Assembly (NCBI RefSeq): GCF_027891095.1
Contig: NZ_JAQIIO010000002.1
Location: 1 to 64,000 of the forward strand
Direction of reading: 5' to 3'
DNA from: Aliiroseovarius salicola
GTDB lineage: Bacteria; Pseudomonadota; Alphaproteobacteria; Rhodobacterales; Rhodobacteraceae
DNA: 64,000 nt
Shown: positions 23,507 through 33,969 of the stretch, piece by piece
Layout: each line of letters starts with the position of its first letter
Position numbering within the stretch: the first letter of the stretch is position 1
Program-made: the position numbers and the translations under genes
Notes under the pieces: generated by a model
Told to the model about the DNA's origin: nothing
The model's database searches: none
The model's input: the letters and a program-made list of their open reading frames with translations, nothing else

Positions 23507-25651
23507 GTGGCGAGTTGGCTTGAAGAGCTTGAACATCTCGAGGTCGGCCGGCTGATCGCACAGATCGCCACCTATAACCCCAAATCCAATTCAAAATTGA
23601 TCCGCGCTGCCTTCGAGTTCGGCGCGGAACAGCATTTCGGTCAGTATCGCCATTCCGGCGATCCTTATTTCACGCACCCGTTTGAGGTTGCGGAAATTCT
23701 GGCTGAAATGCAGCTTGATGATGCCACCATCATCACCGCCTTTTTGCACGACACAATCGAAGATACCCGCGCCACCTATACCGAGGTGGCGGATCTGTTT
23801 GGCGAAGAAGTTGCCGAATTGGTTGATGGGGTGACAAAGCTGACCAACTTGCAGCTTTCAAGCTCTGAAACCAAACAGGCCGAAAACTTCCGCAAGCTTT
23901 TCATGGCCATGTCCAAGGATATGCGGGTCATTCTGGTCAAGCTGGCCGACCGTTTGCACAATATGCGTACGATCCGGGCGATGCGACCAGAGAAGCAGGT
24001 TCAGAAGGCGCGTGAAACCATGGATATCTATGCGCCGCTTGCCGGTCGCATGGGTATGCAGTGGATGCGCGAAGAGCTTGAGGATCTTGCCTTTCACGTG
24101 CTGAACCCCGAAGGGCGCAGCTCGATCATGCGCCGCTTCCTGCGTTTGCAGAAAGAAAGCGGTGATGTGATCGAAAAGATCACCGGGGATATCCGGCACG
24201 AATTGGCGGTGGCCGGGATTCAGGCCGAAGCCTTTGGCCGCGCCAAGAAACCCTATTCAATCTGGCGCAAAATGCAGGAGAAGGATCAGGGCTTTTCGCG
24301 CCTGTCTGACATCTATGGCTTCCGTATCATTACGCTCGACGAAGCTGATTGTTATCGCGTGCTTGGTGTGGTGCATCAACGCTGGCGTGCGGTGCCGGGC
24401 CGGTTCAAGGATTACATCAGCCAGCCCAAATCGAACGGCTATCGCTCGATCCACACCACCGTGTCCGGGCGGGATGGTAAACGGGTTGAAGTGCAGATCC
24501 GCACCCAGCAGATGCATGAGGTGGCGGAAACCGGGGTGGCAGCGCATTGGTCCTATCGCGATGGGGAGCGGGTGGAAAACCCGTTTGCTGTGGACCCGGC
24601 CAAATGGATTGCCTCGCTGACCGAACGGTTTGAGACCGCCGATGACCACGATGAATTTCTTGAGCACGTGAAGCTCGAGATGTATTCCGACCAAGTGTTC
24701 TGCTTCACGCCCAAGGGTGAGGTGGTGAAACTGCCACGCGGCGCGACTCCGCTTGATTTTGCCTATGCCATCCACACGCGGATTGGTGATCGCTGCGTCG
24801 GTGCTAAAGTTGATGGGATCCGTGTACCGCTTTGGACCCGGCTCAAAAACGGCCAGTCGGTGACAATCATGACGGCGGAAGGACAGGCGCCTCAGGCAAC
24901 TTGGATTGACATCGTGGTCACGGGCCGCGCCAAGGCTGCGATCCGCAAGTCCTTGCGCAGCGAAGACCGTGAACGCTTTGTGCGCCTAGGCCGCGAGCTT
25001 GCTCGTGTGGCGTTTGAAAACGCAGGTCGTAAAGTAACCGACCGGGCGCTGATGACCGCTGCCAAACAGCTCCGTATCGACAATGAAACCGAATTGCTGG
25101 CCCGGCTCGGATCTGCTGAACTGCAGGCGCGGGATGTGATTCAGATCCTGTATCCCGAAGCGGGTGACATCGAGGACATGATTGATGGCGAAGCCGCTGT
25201 TGTGGGGCTTGGACCCGGGCAGGGATTCAACCGCGCGCAATGCTGTCAGCCAGTGCCGGGCGAACGTATCGTCGGCATTGCCTATCGCGGCAAAGGCGTT
25301 GTGGTTCATGCCATCGACTGTGACGCTCTTGGAGAAGTCGAAGACGACAGCAACCGCTGGGTGGATCTGCATTGGGCCACCGGAAACCACCCGCCGATCC
25401 ACACAATCAGTCTGAAACTCACGATTTCCAACGATGCAGGCGTGCTTGGGCGGATTTGCACGTTGATTGGCGAGCAAAAGGCCAATATCTCGGATCTGAG
25501 GTTTCTGGATCGCAAGCCGGATTTCTACCGCCTTCTGGTGGATGTCGATCTCCGCGACATTGAGCATTTGCATGCGGTTATGCTGGTGTTGGAAGCGGAT
25601 AGCGATGTGGCGTCGATAAAGAGACATCGTGATCTGGATCGTAAACCATAG
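23507..25651 (+). CDS. rsh: Bifunctional (p)ppGpp synthetase/hydrolase (RelA/SpoT homologue)
   Basis: 714 residues beginning at GTG. The HD hydrolase domain (about 25-200) is intact, with HSGDPYFTHPFEVAEIL and AFLHDTIEDTRATY. The synthetase domain (about 225-350) contains RAKKPYSIWRKMQEK, DIYGFRIIT and the catalytic PKSNGYRSIHTTV. Then come TGS (VFCFTPKGEVVKLPRGATPLDFAYAIH), a zinc-finger/helical part with AQCCQPVPGERIVG, and a C-terminal ACT domain. Both activities should be functional, as expected for the single Rsh of alphaproteobacteria that governs the stringent response. Confidence 0.96.
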   Translation: MASWLEELEHLEVGRLIAQIATYNPKSNSKLIRAAFEFGAEQHFGQYRHSGDPYFTHPFEVAEILAEMQLDDATIITAFLHDTIEDTRATYTEVADLFGEEVAELVDGVTKLTNLQLSSSETKQAENFRKLFMAMSKDMRVILVKLADRLHNMRTIRAMRPEKQVQKARETMDIYAPLAGRMGMQWMREELEDLAFHVLNPEGRSSIMRRFLRLQKESGDVIEKITGDIRHELAVAGIQAEAFGRAKKPYSIWRKMQEKDQGFSRLSDIYGFRIITLDEADCYRVLGVVHQRWRAVPGRFKDYISQPKSNGYRSIHTTVSGRDGKRVEVQIRTQQMHEVAETGVAAHWSYRDGERVENPFAVDPAKWIASLTERFETADDHDEFLEHVKLEMYSDQVFCFTPKGEVVKLPRGATPLDFAYAIHTRIGDRCVGAKVDGIRVPLWTRLKNGQSVTIMTAEGQAPQATWIDIVVTGRAKAAIRKSLRSEDRERFVRLGRELARVAFENAGRKVTDRALMTAAKQLRIDNETELLARLGSAELQARDVIQILYPEAGDIEDMIDGEAAVVGLGPGQGFNRAQCCQPVPGERIVGIAYRGKGVVVHAIDCDALGEVEDDSNRWVDLHWATGNHPPIHTISLKLTISNDAGVLGRICTLIGEQKANISDLRFLDRKPDFYRLLVDVDLRDIEHLHAVMLVLEADSDVASIKRHRDLDRKP

Positions 25652-25698
25652 CCGACATCCGATCGCCGACCCATCCCGCAGCCTGAAAGGGGCCCGCC

Positions 25699-26346
25699 TT
25701 GTTCAAGAGAAACCCACGTTCCTATCTGCGGATTGTGGCGGAGTTCTTTTATCCGCGGGGTGGGTGGTATCGGGCAGCGCGATACGTCATTCACCGACTT
25801 CGCCGTCTGCCAGACCCGGCCCATCGTATCTCGCGCGGGATCGCGGCTGGGGCCTTCACCAGCTTCACACCGCTGTTTGGTATGCATTTCATAATTGCAG
25901 CCCTTTTGTCGTGGATTATGCGAGGAAATATTCTGGCCGCATTACTCGCGACATTTGTGGGCAACCCTCTGACCTTTCCATTTATTGCTGAAATTTCGAT
26001 TGGACTTGGCAATACAATATTGGGGCTGCCGCAAGGCATCCATTTGCCCGAGGTGATGTTGGCCTTTGGTGGGGCAACCAGTGATATCTGGTCCAATTTC
26101 CTGGCCATGTTCACAGAAGCCAGGGCAGATTGGAGAGAAGTACATCGGTTCTATCACCAGGTGTTCCTGCCCTATCTCGTAGGGGGGCTCATCCCCGGGG
26201 TGGTGGCGGGCCTTGTTGGATATTTCCTTTCGAACCCGTTGATCCACGCCTATCAGCGCCGCCGGATCAAAAAATTGAAGGAACGCTATGAAAAACGTCT
26301 GGCTGCGCGAATTTCCGGGGCTGGCGAGCGGGATGAAATCAAGTAA
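25699..26346 (+). CDS. DUF2062 integral membrane protein
   Basis: 215 residues starting at TTG after a GAAAGGGG ribosome site. The DUF2062 core is recognisable: [54 protein letters not shown], then a second membrane block [19 protein letters not shown] and a basic cytoplasmic tail ([18 protein letters not shown]). About four membrane helices. The family is widespread and uncharacterised. It lies between rsh and pdxJ on the same strand with short gaps. Confidence 0.85.
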   Translation: MFKRNPRSYLRIVAEFFYPRGGWYRAARYVIHRLRRLPDPAHRISRGIAAGAFTSFTPLFGMHFIIAALLSWIMRGNILAALLATFVGNPLTFPFIAEISIGLGNTILGLPQGIHLPEVMLAFGGATSDIWSNFLAMFTEARADWREVHRFYHQVFLPYLVGGLIPGVVAGLVGYFLSNPLIHAYQRRRIKKLKERYEKRLAARISGAGERDEIK

Positions 26347-26378
26347 CACTAAGCGCAAACCCAATCGTGGAGCGCGAC

Positions 26379-27146
26379 ATGTCAGATCAGACCGATAACA
26401 CGCATACCAACAGACTACGCCTCGGCGTAAACATTGATCACGTTGCCACCGTGCGCAACGCGCGTGGATCGGCATATCCGGATCCGGTGCGGGCGGCTCT
26501 GCTGGCACAGGAGGCCGGTGCCGACGGGATTACCGCGCATTTGCGTGAGGATCGCCGCCATATTCTGGATGATGACATTTCCGGGCTGATGGATGCGTTG
26601 TCGATCCCGCTGAATTTCGAAATTGCCGCCACCGAAGAGATGCAGGCGATTGCCCTGAAGCACCAGCCCCACGCGGTCTGTATCGTGCCAGAGAAGCGCG
26701 AAGAACTGACAACCGAAGGCGGGTTGGAAGTGGCGGCACAGGAAAACCGACTTGCCGAATATATCGCGCCACTTGCCGACGCAGGCTCGCGCGTGTCGCT
26801 CTTTGTCGGCGCGGAAGAGGCGCAGATCCGAGCCGCCGCCCGTATCGGAGCTCCGGTGATTGAATTGCACACCGGCGCCTATTGCGATTTCCACGCTGAA
26901 GGCAAATTTGCTGAACGCGATGCAGAGCTTGAGCGACTGCGCGACAGCGCGCGCCTCGCCCATTCACTCGGGATCGAAGTGCACATGGGTCACGGGCTGA
27001 CTTACGAGACCGTGAAGCCAATTGCCGAAATGCCGGAAGTGATGGAGCTGAATATCGGTCACTTTCTGATCGGCGAATCCATCTTCCGCGGACTGCCTGA
27101 CGCCATGGCCGAAATGCGGAAACTGATGGATGAGGCGCGGGCGTGA
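26379..27146 (+). CDS. pdxJ: Pyridoxine 5'-phosphate synthase
   Basis: A 255-residue TIM-barrel enzyme that condenses 1-deoxyxylulose 5-phosphate with 3-amino-2-oxopropyl phosphate in vitamin B6 synthesis. Motifs: [70 protein letters not shown] and [19 protein letters not shown] ending with [14 protein letters not shown] 26379 is preferred to the in-frame GTG at 26367, which lies in the ribosome-site region (TGGAGCG). It overlaps the LysE gene by 4 bases (GTGA). Confidence 0.96.
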   Translation: MSDQTDNTHTNRLRLGVNIDHVATVRNARGSAYPDPVRAALLAQEAGADGITAHLREDRRHILDDDISGLMDALSIPLNFEIAATEEMQAIALKHQPHAVCIVPEKREELTTEGGLEVAAQENRLAEYIAPLADAGSRVSLFVGAEEAQIRAAARIGAPVIELHTGAYCDFHAEGKFAERDAELERLRDSARLAHSLGIEVHMGHGLTYETVKPIAEMPEVMELNIGHFLIGESIFRGLPDAMAEMRKLMDEARA

Positions 27147-27763
27147 CCGGGATTGAACTGGCTCTGATCTGGTTCGGATGGGTGTTGGCCGGGGGCTCGC
27201 CCGGCCCGGCCACTTTGGGGATTGCAGGAACCGCAATGTCCGAAGGACGCAGCCAGGCCGTTGCTTTTGCCACAGGAATACTGGCTGGCGGTGCGTTTTG
27301 GGGCATCACCGCCGCGTTTGGCATGGGGGCAGTGATGCTGACGCATGTCTGGATTTTCACCACAGTCAAATATGCGGGCGCGGCCTACCTGCTGCATCTG
27401 GCCATCAAGTCGCTCAGGTCGGCCTTTTCAGACAAGATGATACATGAGGGTACAGTTGCCCAAGGCTCTCGTCTGACCGCATTCAAGAAAGGTGCATTGA
27501 TCCACTTGACCAATCCCAAAGCGATCCTGTCCTGGGGTGCGGTGTTTTCCATTGTTTTGCCCCCAACAGCATCACCCACACAGATCATTGGCATGTTTCT
27601 GTTCCTCTACAGCGGTGGGATATGTGTCTTCGTCGGCTATGCGTTTCTGTTCTCGACCTCTGCAATTGTACGTGGTTATCGCCGCGCAAAGCGGGTGTTT
27701 GATTTGACGTTCGGCCTGCTGTTCGGGGCGGCAAGTCTCAAGATCCTCACAGCTCGAATTTAA
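27143..27763 (+). CDS. LysE/RhtB-family amino-acid exporter
   Basis: 206 residues, about six membrane helices. The N-terminus [22 protein letters not shown] is the conserved LysE start with the P-G-P motif, followed by [21 protein letters not shown] and [17 protein letters not shown], a cytoplasmic loop with [23 protein letters not shown], and two final helices. Such permeases export amino acids such as threonine, homoserine or lysine. The GTG start overlaps the pdxJ stop, so it is translationally coupled to vitamin B6 synthesis; the substrate is unknown. Confidence 0.9.
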   Translation: MTGIELALIWFGWVLAGGSPGPATLGIAGTAMSEGRSQAVAFATGILAGGAFWGITAAFGMGAVMLTHVWIFTTVKYAGAAYLLHLAIKSLRSAFSDKMIHEGTVAQGSRLTAFKKGALIHLTNPKAILSWGAVFSIVLPPTASPTQIIGMFLFLYSGGICVFVGYAFLFSTSAIVRGYRRAKRVFDLTFGLLFGAASLKILTARI

Positions 27764-27777
27764 GGGAGAGAAAGTCG

Positions 27778-28755
27778 ATGAAGGCAGTATGGTATGAGGG
27801 ATTTGGCGCGGCATCCGACGTGCTGGTCTATGGCGACATGCCCACGCCGGATCCCCGGCCGGGCGAGGTATTGGTGCGCCTCTGTGCCACCGGAATTAAT
27901 CCGTCTGACGTAAAACTGCGTGCGGGGGCGAGGCCCGGCGCAACGATGGCCTTTCCCCGCATCATTCCCCACTCGGATGGCGCTGGTGTGATCGAAGCGG
28001 TTGGGGATGGTGTAGATCCGGCACGCGTTGGCGAGCGGGTCTGGCTGTGGAATGCCTGCTGGCAGCGTGCTTTCGGCACCGCTGCGGAATATGTGGCGCT
28101 TCCCTCCCATCAGGCGGTGAACCTGCCGAGCAATACCAGCTTTTCAGAAGGGGCGTGTTTCGGCATCCCTGCAATGACGGCTTGGTATGCGCTTTATCGT
28201 AATGGACCGATCGAGGGGAAAACGATTCTTGTGACCGGCGGGGCTGGTACGGTTGGACGATACGCCTGTCAGATGGCAGCGCTTGGAGGCGCGCGTGTCA
28301 TCACCACCGTGAGTTCAGAAGAAAAGGCAGATCACTCCGGCGCAGAGGACTGGGTGAACTACCGTGAAAATGATGTGGCCGAGGCCGTCATGAACTTGAC
28401 TTCAGGTCAGGGAGTGGACCGCATTGTGGAAGTTGATTTCGCAGCCAATCAGCAGGCCAGTCTGGAGTTGATTAAGCCGGGGGGCGCAATCGCATCCTAC
28501 GCCTCCGCATCCGAAATGGCGCCAACGCTCCAATTCTATCCGTTCATGTTCAAAAACGTGACCCTGCACATGCTGATCGTCTATCAGCTTGATCCCGAAA
28601 CCCATGCTCGTGGCGAAGCTCAACTGGCTGAGTGGCTGGAAGCTGGCAAGCTGTCCCATGCGGTTGTTCAATCTGGTGGATTGCCGGATATCGCTGCCGC
28701 CCATGAAAAGGTCGAAGCCGGGCAGAAGCTAGGCACCGTGGTGGTGGAGATCTGA
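27778..28755 (+). CDS. NADPH:quinone reductase-like MDR oxidoreductase
   Basis: 325 residues of the medium-chain dehydrogenase/reductase superfamily, quinone-reductase branch. Domain order: GroES-like N-terminus ([20 protein letters not shown], then [17 protein letters not shown]), and the Rossmann domain with [23 protein letters not shown]. It lacks the cysteine/histidine catalytic zinc site of alcohol dehydrogenases. It may reduce quinones, enals or related xenobiotics with NADPH. GGGAGAG precedes the ATG, and acpS begins 2 bases after its stop. Confidence 0.88.
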   Translation: MKAVWYEGFGAASDVLVYGDMPTPDPRPGEVLVRLCATGINPSDVKLRAGARPGATMAFPRIIPHSDGAGVIEAVGDGVDPARVGERVWLWNACWQRAFGTAAEYVALPSHQAVNLPSNTSFSEGACFGIPAMTAWYALYRNGPIEGKTILVTGGAGTVGRYACQMAALGGARVITTVSSEEKADHSGAEDWVNYRENDVAEAVMNLTSGQGVDRIVEVDFAANQQASLELIKPGGAIASYASASEMAPTLQFYPFMFKNVTLHMLIVYQLDPETHARGEAQLAEWLEAGKLSHAVVQSGGLPDIAAAHEKVEAGQKLGTVVVEI

Positions 28756-28757
28756 GC

Positions 28758-29189
28758 ATGATCCTTGGCATCGGCACGGACCTTGCGAATATCGAGCGTA
28801 TCCAGGGCACACTGGACAGGTTCGGTGACCGCTTCCGCAACCGCGTCTTTACCGAGCGGGAGCTGGCCAAGGCTGCGCGGCGCAGGGATGAGGCGGGCAC
28901 ACTTGCCAAGCGTTGGGCCGCGAAAGAAGCCTGTTCCAAAGCGCTGGGCACGGGGCTTGCGATGGGGATCAGCTGGCGCGACATGGCCGTGTCAAACCTG
29001 CGAACCGGTCAGCCGGTAATGGACGTGACCGGCTGGGCGCGTGACCGCCTTGATGAGATGACCCCGGAGGGGCATGAGGCGATCATTCATGTCACCCTGA
29101 CAGATGACCATCCCTGGGCGCAGGCTTTTGTTGTGATCGAGGCCCGTCCGTTGTCCGGCCCACACTCCAACCCCAAATCAGCGCTTTAA
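28758..29189 (+). CDS. acpS: Holo-[acyl-carrier-protein] synthase
   Basis: 143 residues. AcpS moves phosphopantetheine from CoA to apo-ACP. Motifs [14 protein letters not shown] with the Mg-binding Asp and [17 protein letters not shown] with the second Glu are complete, and the end [19 protein letters not shown] is the final strand, with a 13-residue extra tail. It is two bases from the quinone reductase stop and is followed by lepB, rnc and era, the usual alphaproteobacterial order. Confidence 0.96.
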   Translation: MILGIGTDLANIERIQGTLDRFGDRFRNRVFTERELAKAARRRDEAGTLAKRWAAKEACSKALGTGLAMGISWRDMAVSNLRTGQPVMDVTGWARDRLDEMTPEGHEAIIHVTLTDDHPWAQAFVVIEARPLSGPHSNPKSAL

Positions 29190-29259
29190 CCCCCGTGTAA
29201 CTTGACTCTTTCCCCATCCCCGCCCATATCGCGGGGAACTCATTTACAGGCAGGACCTC

Positions 29260-30039
29260 ATGGCCGAGAAAAAACAGGATGGCATCCTCGAGACCATCAA
29301 GACCATCTTTTGGGCACTGATCATCGCAGGCGTGTTTCGCACCCTGTTTTTTCAGCCGTTCTGGATCCCAACCGGGTCGATGAAAGACACGCTCTTGATC
29401 GGTGATTTCCTCTTTGTAAACAAGATGGCCTATGGCTATTCGCAGTACTCCTGCCCCTTTGGCATCTGCCCGTTTTCCGGCCGGATTTTGGCTTCTGACC
29501 CCGAGCGGGGCGACGTTGTGGTGTTCCGCCACCCGACGCTTGGCACCGATTATGTGAAGCGCCTGATCGGACTGCCAGGGGACAAAATTCAGCTGAAGAA
29601 CGGGATTGTCTTCATCAACGGCGTCGAGGCGCCGCAAACGCCAGGTGGTGTTTTCGAAGAGATCAAGGAGTCGCAAGGCCGGTTTGGCACCATCCCGATC
29701 TGCGCCAATCGTCCGGTTGGTCTAGGCGGTGTTTGCGAAAAAGAACGCAGCATCGAAACCTTGCCCAATGGTGTGCAGCACTCGGTCCTGAACGTGGCAA
29801 CCGGCCGCAATGACAATACCAATGTGTTTACTGTGCCCGAAGGACATTTCTTCTTCATGGGGGACAACCGTGACAACTCGACAGACAGCCGCGTGAGCCA
29901 AAATGCAGGCGGTGTCGGAATGGTGCCGTTTGAGTATCTTCTGGGCCGCGCCGACCGCATCATGTTCTCATCAGCTGGCAAGCGGTTGGTCTATTTCTGG
30001 ACATGGCGTTCAGATCGTTTCTTCAAGGCAATCGAGTGA
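29260..30039 (+). CDS. lepB: Signal peptidase I
   Basis: A 259-residue inner-membrane serine protease cleaving signal peptides. One N-terminal membrane helix ([19 protein letters not shown]), the catalytic serine in [20 protein letters not shown], the catalytic lysine in [16 protein letters not shown], and box E as [15 protein letters not shown] large periplasmic insert contains paired cysteines (CPFGICPF and [13 protein letters not shown]) that could form disulfides. The stop overlaps a GTG start of rnc. Confidence 0.96.
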   Translation: MAEKKQDGILETIKTIFWALIIAGVFRTLFFQPFWIPTGSMKDTLLIGDFLFVNKMAYGYSQYSCPFGICPFSGRILASDPERGDVVVFRHPTLGTDYVKRLIGLPGDKIQLKNGIVFINGVEAPQTPGGVFEEIKESQGRFGTIPICANRPVGLGGVCEKERSIETLPNGVQHSVLNVATGRNDNTNVFTVPEGHFFFMGDNRDNSTDSRVSQNAGGVGMVPFEYLLGRADRIMFSSAGKRLVYFWTWRSDRFFKAIE

Positions 30040-30722
30040 AACTGTCCTCTGATCTCCGGGCTTTCGAAGGCCGTATCGGGTATGAATTCAAAGACCCCGA
30101 GCTGTTGATCCGTGCGCTTACGCATGGGTCAATCTCGTCCTCGACCCGCCCTGACAACCAGCGGCTGGAGTTTCTGGGCGACCGGGTGCTGGGGCTTGTC
30201 ATGGCGGAGCGCCTGCTGGAAGATGATCCCAAGTCGGCGGAGGGTGTGCTTGCCCCGCGCTATAACGCGCTGGTGCGCAAAGAAGCCTGTGCTGATGTGG
30301 CCCGCGAGGTCGGGTTGGGAGAGGTGCTCAAGCTGGGCCGGTCTGAGCAAAAGACCGGTGGACGTCGCAAACTGGCTCTATTGGGGGATGCGATGGAGGC
30401 GGTGATTGCTGCGGTCTATCGTGACGCTGGATTTGACGTGGCGCGGGATATGGTGCTGCGCCTCTGGGGGGATCGGATCGGCAAGGTCGAAGCAGACGCT
30501 CGTGACCCGAAAACCTCGCTTCAAGAATGGGCGCAAGCCCGTAAGCTTGCCCCGCCGAAATATGTGGAAGTGGCCCGTGAAGGGCCGGATCACGCGCCGG
30601 AATTCACCATCGAAGCGCGTCTGGACAATGGCAAAGTGGCGCAAGCCCGTGCCAATTCGAAACGGCAGGCCGAACAGGCCGCTGCAAAAGCGCTGCTGGA
30701 TGCGCTGGAAAGTGCAAAATGA
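30036..30722 (+). CDS. rnc: Ribonuclease III
   Basis: 228 residues cleaving double-stranded RNA for rRNA and mRNA processing. The catalytic motif [19 protein letters not shown] is present, with the second acidic site [16 protein letters not shown], and the C-terminal dsRBD ([20 protein letters not shown] to AKALLDAL). I place the start at GTG 30036, overlapping the lepB stop, since the translation [19 protein letters not shown] matches the family start; an in-frame upstream start at 30003 lies within lepB. Confidence 0.95.
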   Translation: MKLSSDLRAFEGRIGYEFKDPELLIRALTHGSISSSTRPDNQRLEFLGDRVLGLVMAERLLEDDPKSAEGVLAPRYNALVRKEACADVAREVGLGEVLKLGRSEQKTGGRRKLALLGDAMEAVIAAVYRDAGFDVARDMVLRLWGDRIGKVEADARDPKTSLQEWAQARKLAPPKYVEVAREGPDHAPEFTIEARLDNGKVAQARANSKRQAEQAAAKALLDALESAK

Positions 30723-31624
30723 CCAAAGCTGGATTTGTCGCCCTTATCGGCGAACCGAATGCCGGGAAATCGACACTCACCAACCTAATGGTTGGCGCTA
30801 AAGTGTCGATCGTGACCCACAAAGTGCAAACCACTCGTGCCCGTATTCGCGGTGTGGCGATCGAAGGCGATACGCAGATGGTATTTGTGGATACGCCGGG
30901 CCTGTTCCGCCCACGCCGCCGCCTGGATCGCGCGATGGTGGCGGCCGCTTGGGGCGGGGCTGCCGACGCGGATATCGTGGTGCTTTTGATCGAGGCCCAT
31001 CGCGGTGTGACTGAAGGGGTTGAAAAGATCCTCGAAGGGCTGGAAGAAATTTCTCAGGGCCGCAAAGTGGCGCTGGCGATCAACAAGATCGACAAAGTGA
31101 AATCCGAAGTGCTTCTGGCGCTGACCAAAGACCTGAACGAACGCTTTGACTTCACCGAAACCTTTATGATTTCGGCAGAAAAGGGCCATGGTGTGAAAGC
31201 ATTGCGCGAATGGCTGGCGGGTGAATTGCCAGATGGGCCTTGGCTCTATCCCGAAGACCAGATTGCTGATCTGCCCATGCGCATGATCGCTGCAGAGATG
31301 ACCCGCGAAAAACTGACCCTGCGCCTACATCAGGAATTGCCATACCAGATGACGGTGGAAACCGAGAGCTGGGAAGAGCGCAAGGATGGGTCCGCCCGGG
31401 TGGACCAGATCATCTATGTAATGCGCGATGGGCACAAAGGGATTGTCCTTGGTAAAAAAGGCGAGACGATCAAGGCGGTGAGCCAAGCTGCTCGTGCTGA
31501 ACTGGAAGAATTCATGGGCCGCAAGGTGCATCTGTTCTTGCAGGTGAAAGTGCGCCCGAACTGGCTTGAGGAAAAAGAGCGCTATTCCGAGATGGGGCTT
31601 GATTTCAAGGACGGCAATCAGTGA
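30719..31624 (+). CDS. era: GTPase Era
   Basis: A 301-residue GTPase required for 16S rRNA maturation and 30S assembly. G1 [13 protein letters not shown]3 [10 protein letters not shown] and G4 NKID are present, followed by a C-terminal KH domain ([20 protein letters not shown]) and the terminal [20 protein letters not shown]. The start overlaps rnc by 4 bases (ATGA), and the end overlaps the DUF1491 gene. The rnc-era-recO order is classical. Confidence 0.97.
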   Translation: MTKAGFVALIGEPNAGKSTLTNLMVGAKVSIVTHKVQTTRARIRGVAIEGDTQMVFVDTPGLFRPRRRLDRAMVAAAWGGAADADIVVLLIEAHRGVTEGVEKILEGLEEISQGRKVALAINKIDKVKSEVLLALTKDLNERFDFTETFMISAEKGHGVKALREWLAGELPDGPWLYPEDQIADLPMRMIAAEMTREKLTLRLHQELPYQMTVETESWEERKDGSARVDQIIYVMRDGHKGIVLGKKGETIKAVSQAARAELEEFMGRKVHLFLQVKVRPNWLEEKERYSEMGLDFKDGNQ

Positions 31625-31953
31625 CGCGACTGACCGCGGATGTCTGGGTTTCGGCCTATCTGACGCGGCTCAGGCTTGCCGATATTCCCGCTTTTGTAAC
31701 CCGAAAGGGCGACCTGACGGCCGGGGCGGTTTTGGTCAAACTGAACACGCTTGATGGTCAGGCCGCTGTCTATCAGCGCAGCTTTGACCTGATGACGGGC
31801 GAACGCGCCTGGGTGGTGCTGTCGGAAGGGGAAGAGCGTGATGTGGACGCCGCGCTTACCCGTCAGAAAGGCTTTGATCCGGATCTTTGGGTGATTGAAG
31901 TTGAGGACAAGTCCGGGCGCCATTTGCTGGATGAGCCGGGGCTCTCGGACTGA
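31621..31953 (+). CDS. DUF1491 protein
   Basis: 110 residues, cytosolic. The sequence VWVSAYLTRLRLADIPAFVTRKGDLTAG, then VKLNTLDGQAAVYQRSFD and ERDVDAALTRQKGFDPDLWVIEVED, is the conserved form of DUF1491, an alphaproteobacterial family of unknown function. The GTG start overlaps the era stop (GTGA), as is usual in this group, suggesting coupling to ribosome-assembly genes. It is followed by a 162-base gap holding a repeat element. Confidence 0.85.
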   Translation: MTRLTADVWVSAYLTRLRLADIPAFVTRKGDLTAGAVLVKLNTLDGQAAVYQRSFDLMTGERAWVVLSEGEERDVDAALTRQKGFDPDLWVIEVEDKSGRHLLDEPGLSD

Positions 31954-32034
31954 GGGATTGCGCCCAGATGTCCTGCCCCTGCGGGGCCGTCCGGACCGGT
32001 CACAGTGGCCCTCGCTACGCTCGGGCATGCCTCC

Positions 32035-32064
32035 GGCGGGGATATTTTAGGCAAGAGGAAGAGG
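32035..32064 (+). repeat. Dispersed intergenic repeat, copy 2
   Basis: GGGGATATTTTAGGCAAGAGG lies between DUF1491 and recO (31954-32115), following GC-rich inverted segments. It matches copies at 14311 (minus) and 50682 in the GGATATTT core plus purine-rich tail. The rest of the 162-base gap holds no gene that I can see; an AGGAGG ribosome site for recO begins at 32106. Confidence 0.5.
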
Positions 32065-32115
32065 GTGGGTTGCCCTCGTGTCGGATCCGCTTAGTCTTGT
32101 CGGACAGGAGGTCCT

Positions 32116-32862
32116 ATGGATTGGCGAGATGAAGGCGCGCTTTTGTCCGTGCGCAAGCATGGGGAAACCTCGGTGATCATCGAGGTATTTGCGGCGGAGC
32201 ACGGTCGCCATGCTGGGATTGTACGTGGTGGCGTGAGCCGGAAGATGCAGCCGATCCTGCAGCCCGGAACGCAATTGGATCTGACATGGCGCGCGCGGCT
32301 TGAAGAGCACATTGGAAGCTTCACCGTGGAGCCCATTAAAGCGCGTGCTTTGATCATGTCGGATCGGTCAGCCCTTGCCGGATTAAACGCCATGACCGCT
32401 CTGCTAAGGTTTGCCTTACCCGAACGAGAGACGCATCCAGTGTTATATTCGCGCACGCAATCAATGCTTGATCTTCTCGCGGCGAACCCGCTCTGGCCCG
32501 TGGCCTATTTGAAATGGGAATTGGCATTGTTGGAAGAGATGGGGTTTGGTCTCGATCTCAGCCAATGCGCGGTGACGGGCAGCAAAGATGATCTTGCTTA
32601 TGTTTCGCCGAAAACCGGTCGCGCGGTATCGGCGGAAGGGGCCGGTGAATGGGCCGATCGGCTGTTGCCGCTCCCGGCTGAATTACTAGGTGTTGGGCAG
32701 GGGCGGCTTGAGAATGTGTTGGATGGTCTGGTCACGACCGGGCATTTCCTGACTCACGGTCTGGCGCATTCCATGGGGGACAAACCCTTGCCAGAGGCAC
32801 GCGCACGCTTGCTGGATCGGCTGAAACGGGATTTGGAAAGGGAGAGAAATGCAGAGGCTTGA
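32116..32862 (+). CDS. recO: DNA repair protein RecO
   Basis: 248 residues. RecO anneals ssDNA and loads RecA with RecF and RecR. The N-terminal OB-fold ([43 protein letters not shown]) and the helical C-terminal part ([29 protein letters not shown]) are typical. The single Cys in the zinc-finger region indicates a zinc-less version. AGGAGG sits 5 bases before the ATG. It overlaps the glycosylase gene by 14 bases. Confidence 0.95.
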   Translation: MDWRDEGALLSVRKHGETSVIIEVFAAEHGRHAGIVRGGVSRKMQPILQPGTQLDLTWRARLEEHIGSFTVEPIKARALIMSDRSALAGLNAMTALLRFALPERETHPVLYSRTQSMLDLLAANPLWPVAYLKWELALLEEMGFGLDLSQCAVTGSKDDLAYVSPKTGRAVSAEGAGEWADRLLPLPAELLGVGQGRLENVLDGLVTTGHFLTHGLAHSMGDKPLPEARARLLDRLKRDLERERNAEA

Positions 32863-33514
32863 AACCATTCGTGCCCGCGCCATTGCCCGCAAGGGGGAAG
32901 AGGCGTTTGAGGCTGCGATGCCGGCAGCCTCAAATGTTGAGCTGAGTGAGCTGGGGGATGATCGCATTTTGTCAGCCTTCGCTCGGGGCGTCTTTCAGGC
33001 CGGGTTCAGTTGGAAAGTGATTGAGCAAAAATGGCCGGGGTTCGAGGCGGCGTTTCACGGGTTCGATGTAGGGCGCAATGCACTCATGTCGGATGACGAT
33101 CTGGATCGCCTGTTGGCGGATAAGGGGATCGTGCGGAATGCGCAGAAGATTCTCTCTGTCCGGGACAATGCGGTGTTTCTGTCCGAACTGGCGAGGGAGC
33201 ACGGCAGTGCGGCGAAGGTTGTTGTGAGCTGGCCCAAAGATGATGTGATTGGCCTCTATGCGATGCTGAAAAGCCGCGGGGCGCGATTGGGGGGAATGAC
33301 CGGACCCTATGCGCTCAGAACACTTGGCTATGACGGGTTTATTCTGTCCAAATCGGTGGTTGCCGCACTGAATGAAGCGGGCGTGATTGATGGGGCTGCA
33401 ACGTCCAAGAAAGCGCAGATTGCGGTGCAGGCGGCGTTCAACGCGTGGCAAGAGGAAAGCGGCGAGAGCTATGCACGGATCAGCCGCACATTGGCCCTTT
33501 CGGTTCCAGATTAA
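32849..33514 (+). CDS. DNA-3-methyladenine glycosylase I family protein
   Basis: A 221-residue Tag-like DNA glycosylase of the helix-hairpin-helix superfamily. Family segments are [49 protein letters not shown] and [22 protein letters not shown]. The usual Tag zinc residues (N-terminal Cys and C-terminal His-Cys) are not evident, so this is the longer, zinc-less branch whose substrate range is less certain. It overlaps recO, which suits a DNA-repair pair. Confidence 0.82.
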   Translation: MQRLETIRARAIARKGEEAFEAAMPAASNVELSELGDDRILSAFARGVFQAGFSWKVIEQKWPGFEAAFHGFDVGRNALMSDDDLDRLLADKGIVRNAQKILSVRDNAVFLSELAREHGSAAKVVVSWPKDDVIGLYAMLKSRGARLGGMTGPYALRTLGYDGFILSKSVVAALNEAGVIDGAATSKKAQIAVQAAFNAWQEESGESYARISRTLALSVPD

Positions 33515-33522
33515 GCCGGGGG

Positions 33523-33915
33523 TCAACGGGCGGCGGCAAACAGCATCTCTCGGCCGTCATCATTGCTGAGAAGCAGGTGATCGGCTGAGACTTCGGCAAG
33601 GCTCATGGCCTGCAATGCGGCGAAGAACTCGGTTTCAGCTGCAAGATCCGGACAGGCCATTCTGGTGGCCGTAATTTGATCAACCGCAAACCAAGGGTAG
33701 GGGGCTGACTGACGGGCGGAGTAGTTGTTGCAGGGCGCTTTGCCCTCAATTCGGCCCGGCGCAGGCAGACGCAAGGTGGCACGGGCAGGCGCGGCTTTGC
33801 CATCCAATTCCTGCCAGACCCAGGTCGTTTTTTCCGGGGAATAGCCCGACAGGGTTTCATCCTTACAGCCAAATAGGGCAAGCGTAATTGCACAGAAAGC
33901 GGTTAGCTGTTTCAT
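33523..33915 (-). CDS. META-domain lipoprotein (HslJ-like)
   Basis: 130 residues with a lipoprotein signal (MKQLTAFCAITLALFGC; lipobox LFGC, lipidated Cys17). The mature part has the META/HslJ beta strands: WVWQELDGKAAPARATLRLP, GRIEGKAPCNNYSA (the conserved G-x-x-x-CNN-Y turn) and a late TRMACPD motif, giving two conserved Cys. HslJ-type proteins are linked to heat or novobiocin tolerance in other bacteria. It converges on the glycosylase gene with 8 bases between. Confidence 0.8.
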   Translation of the reverse strand: MKQLTAFCAITLALFGCKDETLSGYSPEKTTWVWQELDGKAAPARATLRLPAPGRIEGKAPCNNYSARQSAPYPWFAVDQITATRMACPDLAAETEFFAALQAMSLAEVSADHLLLSNDDGREMLFAAAR

Positions 33916-33969
33916 GATCCTTTAATATCCCCCGTCACCGCGCGGGGCCAAGGGGTTTGAGATCACAAT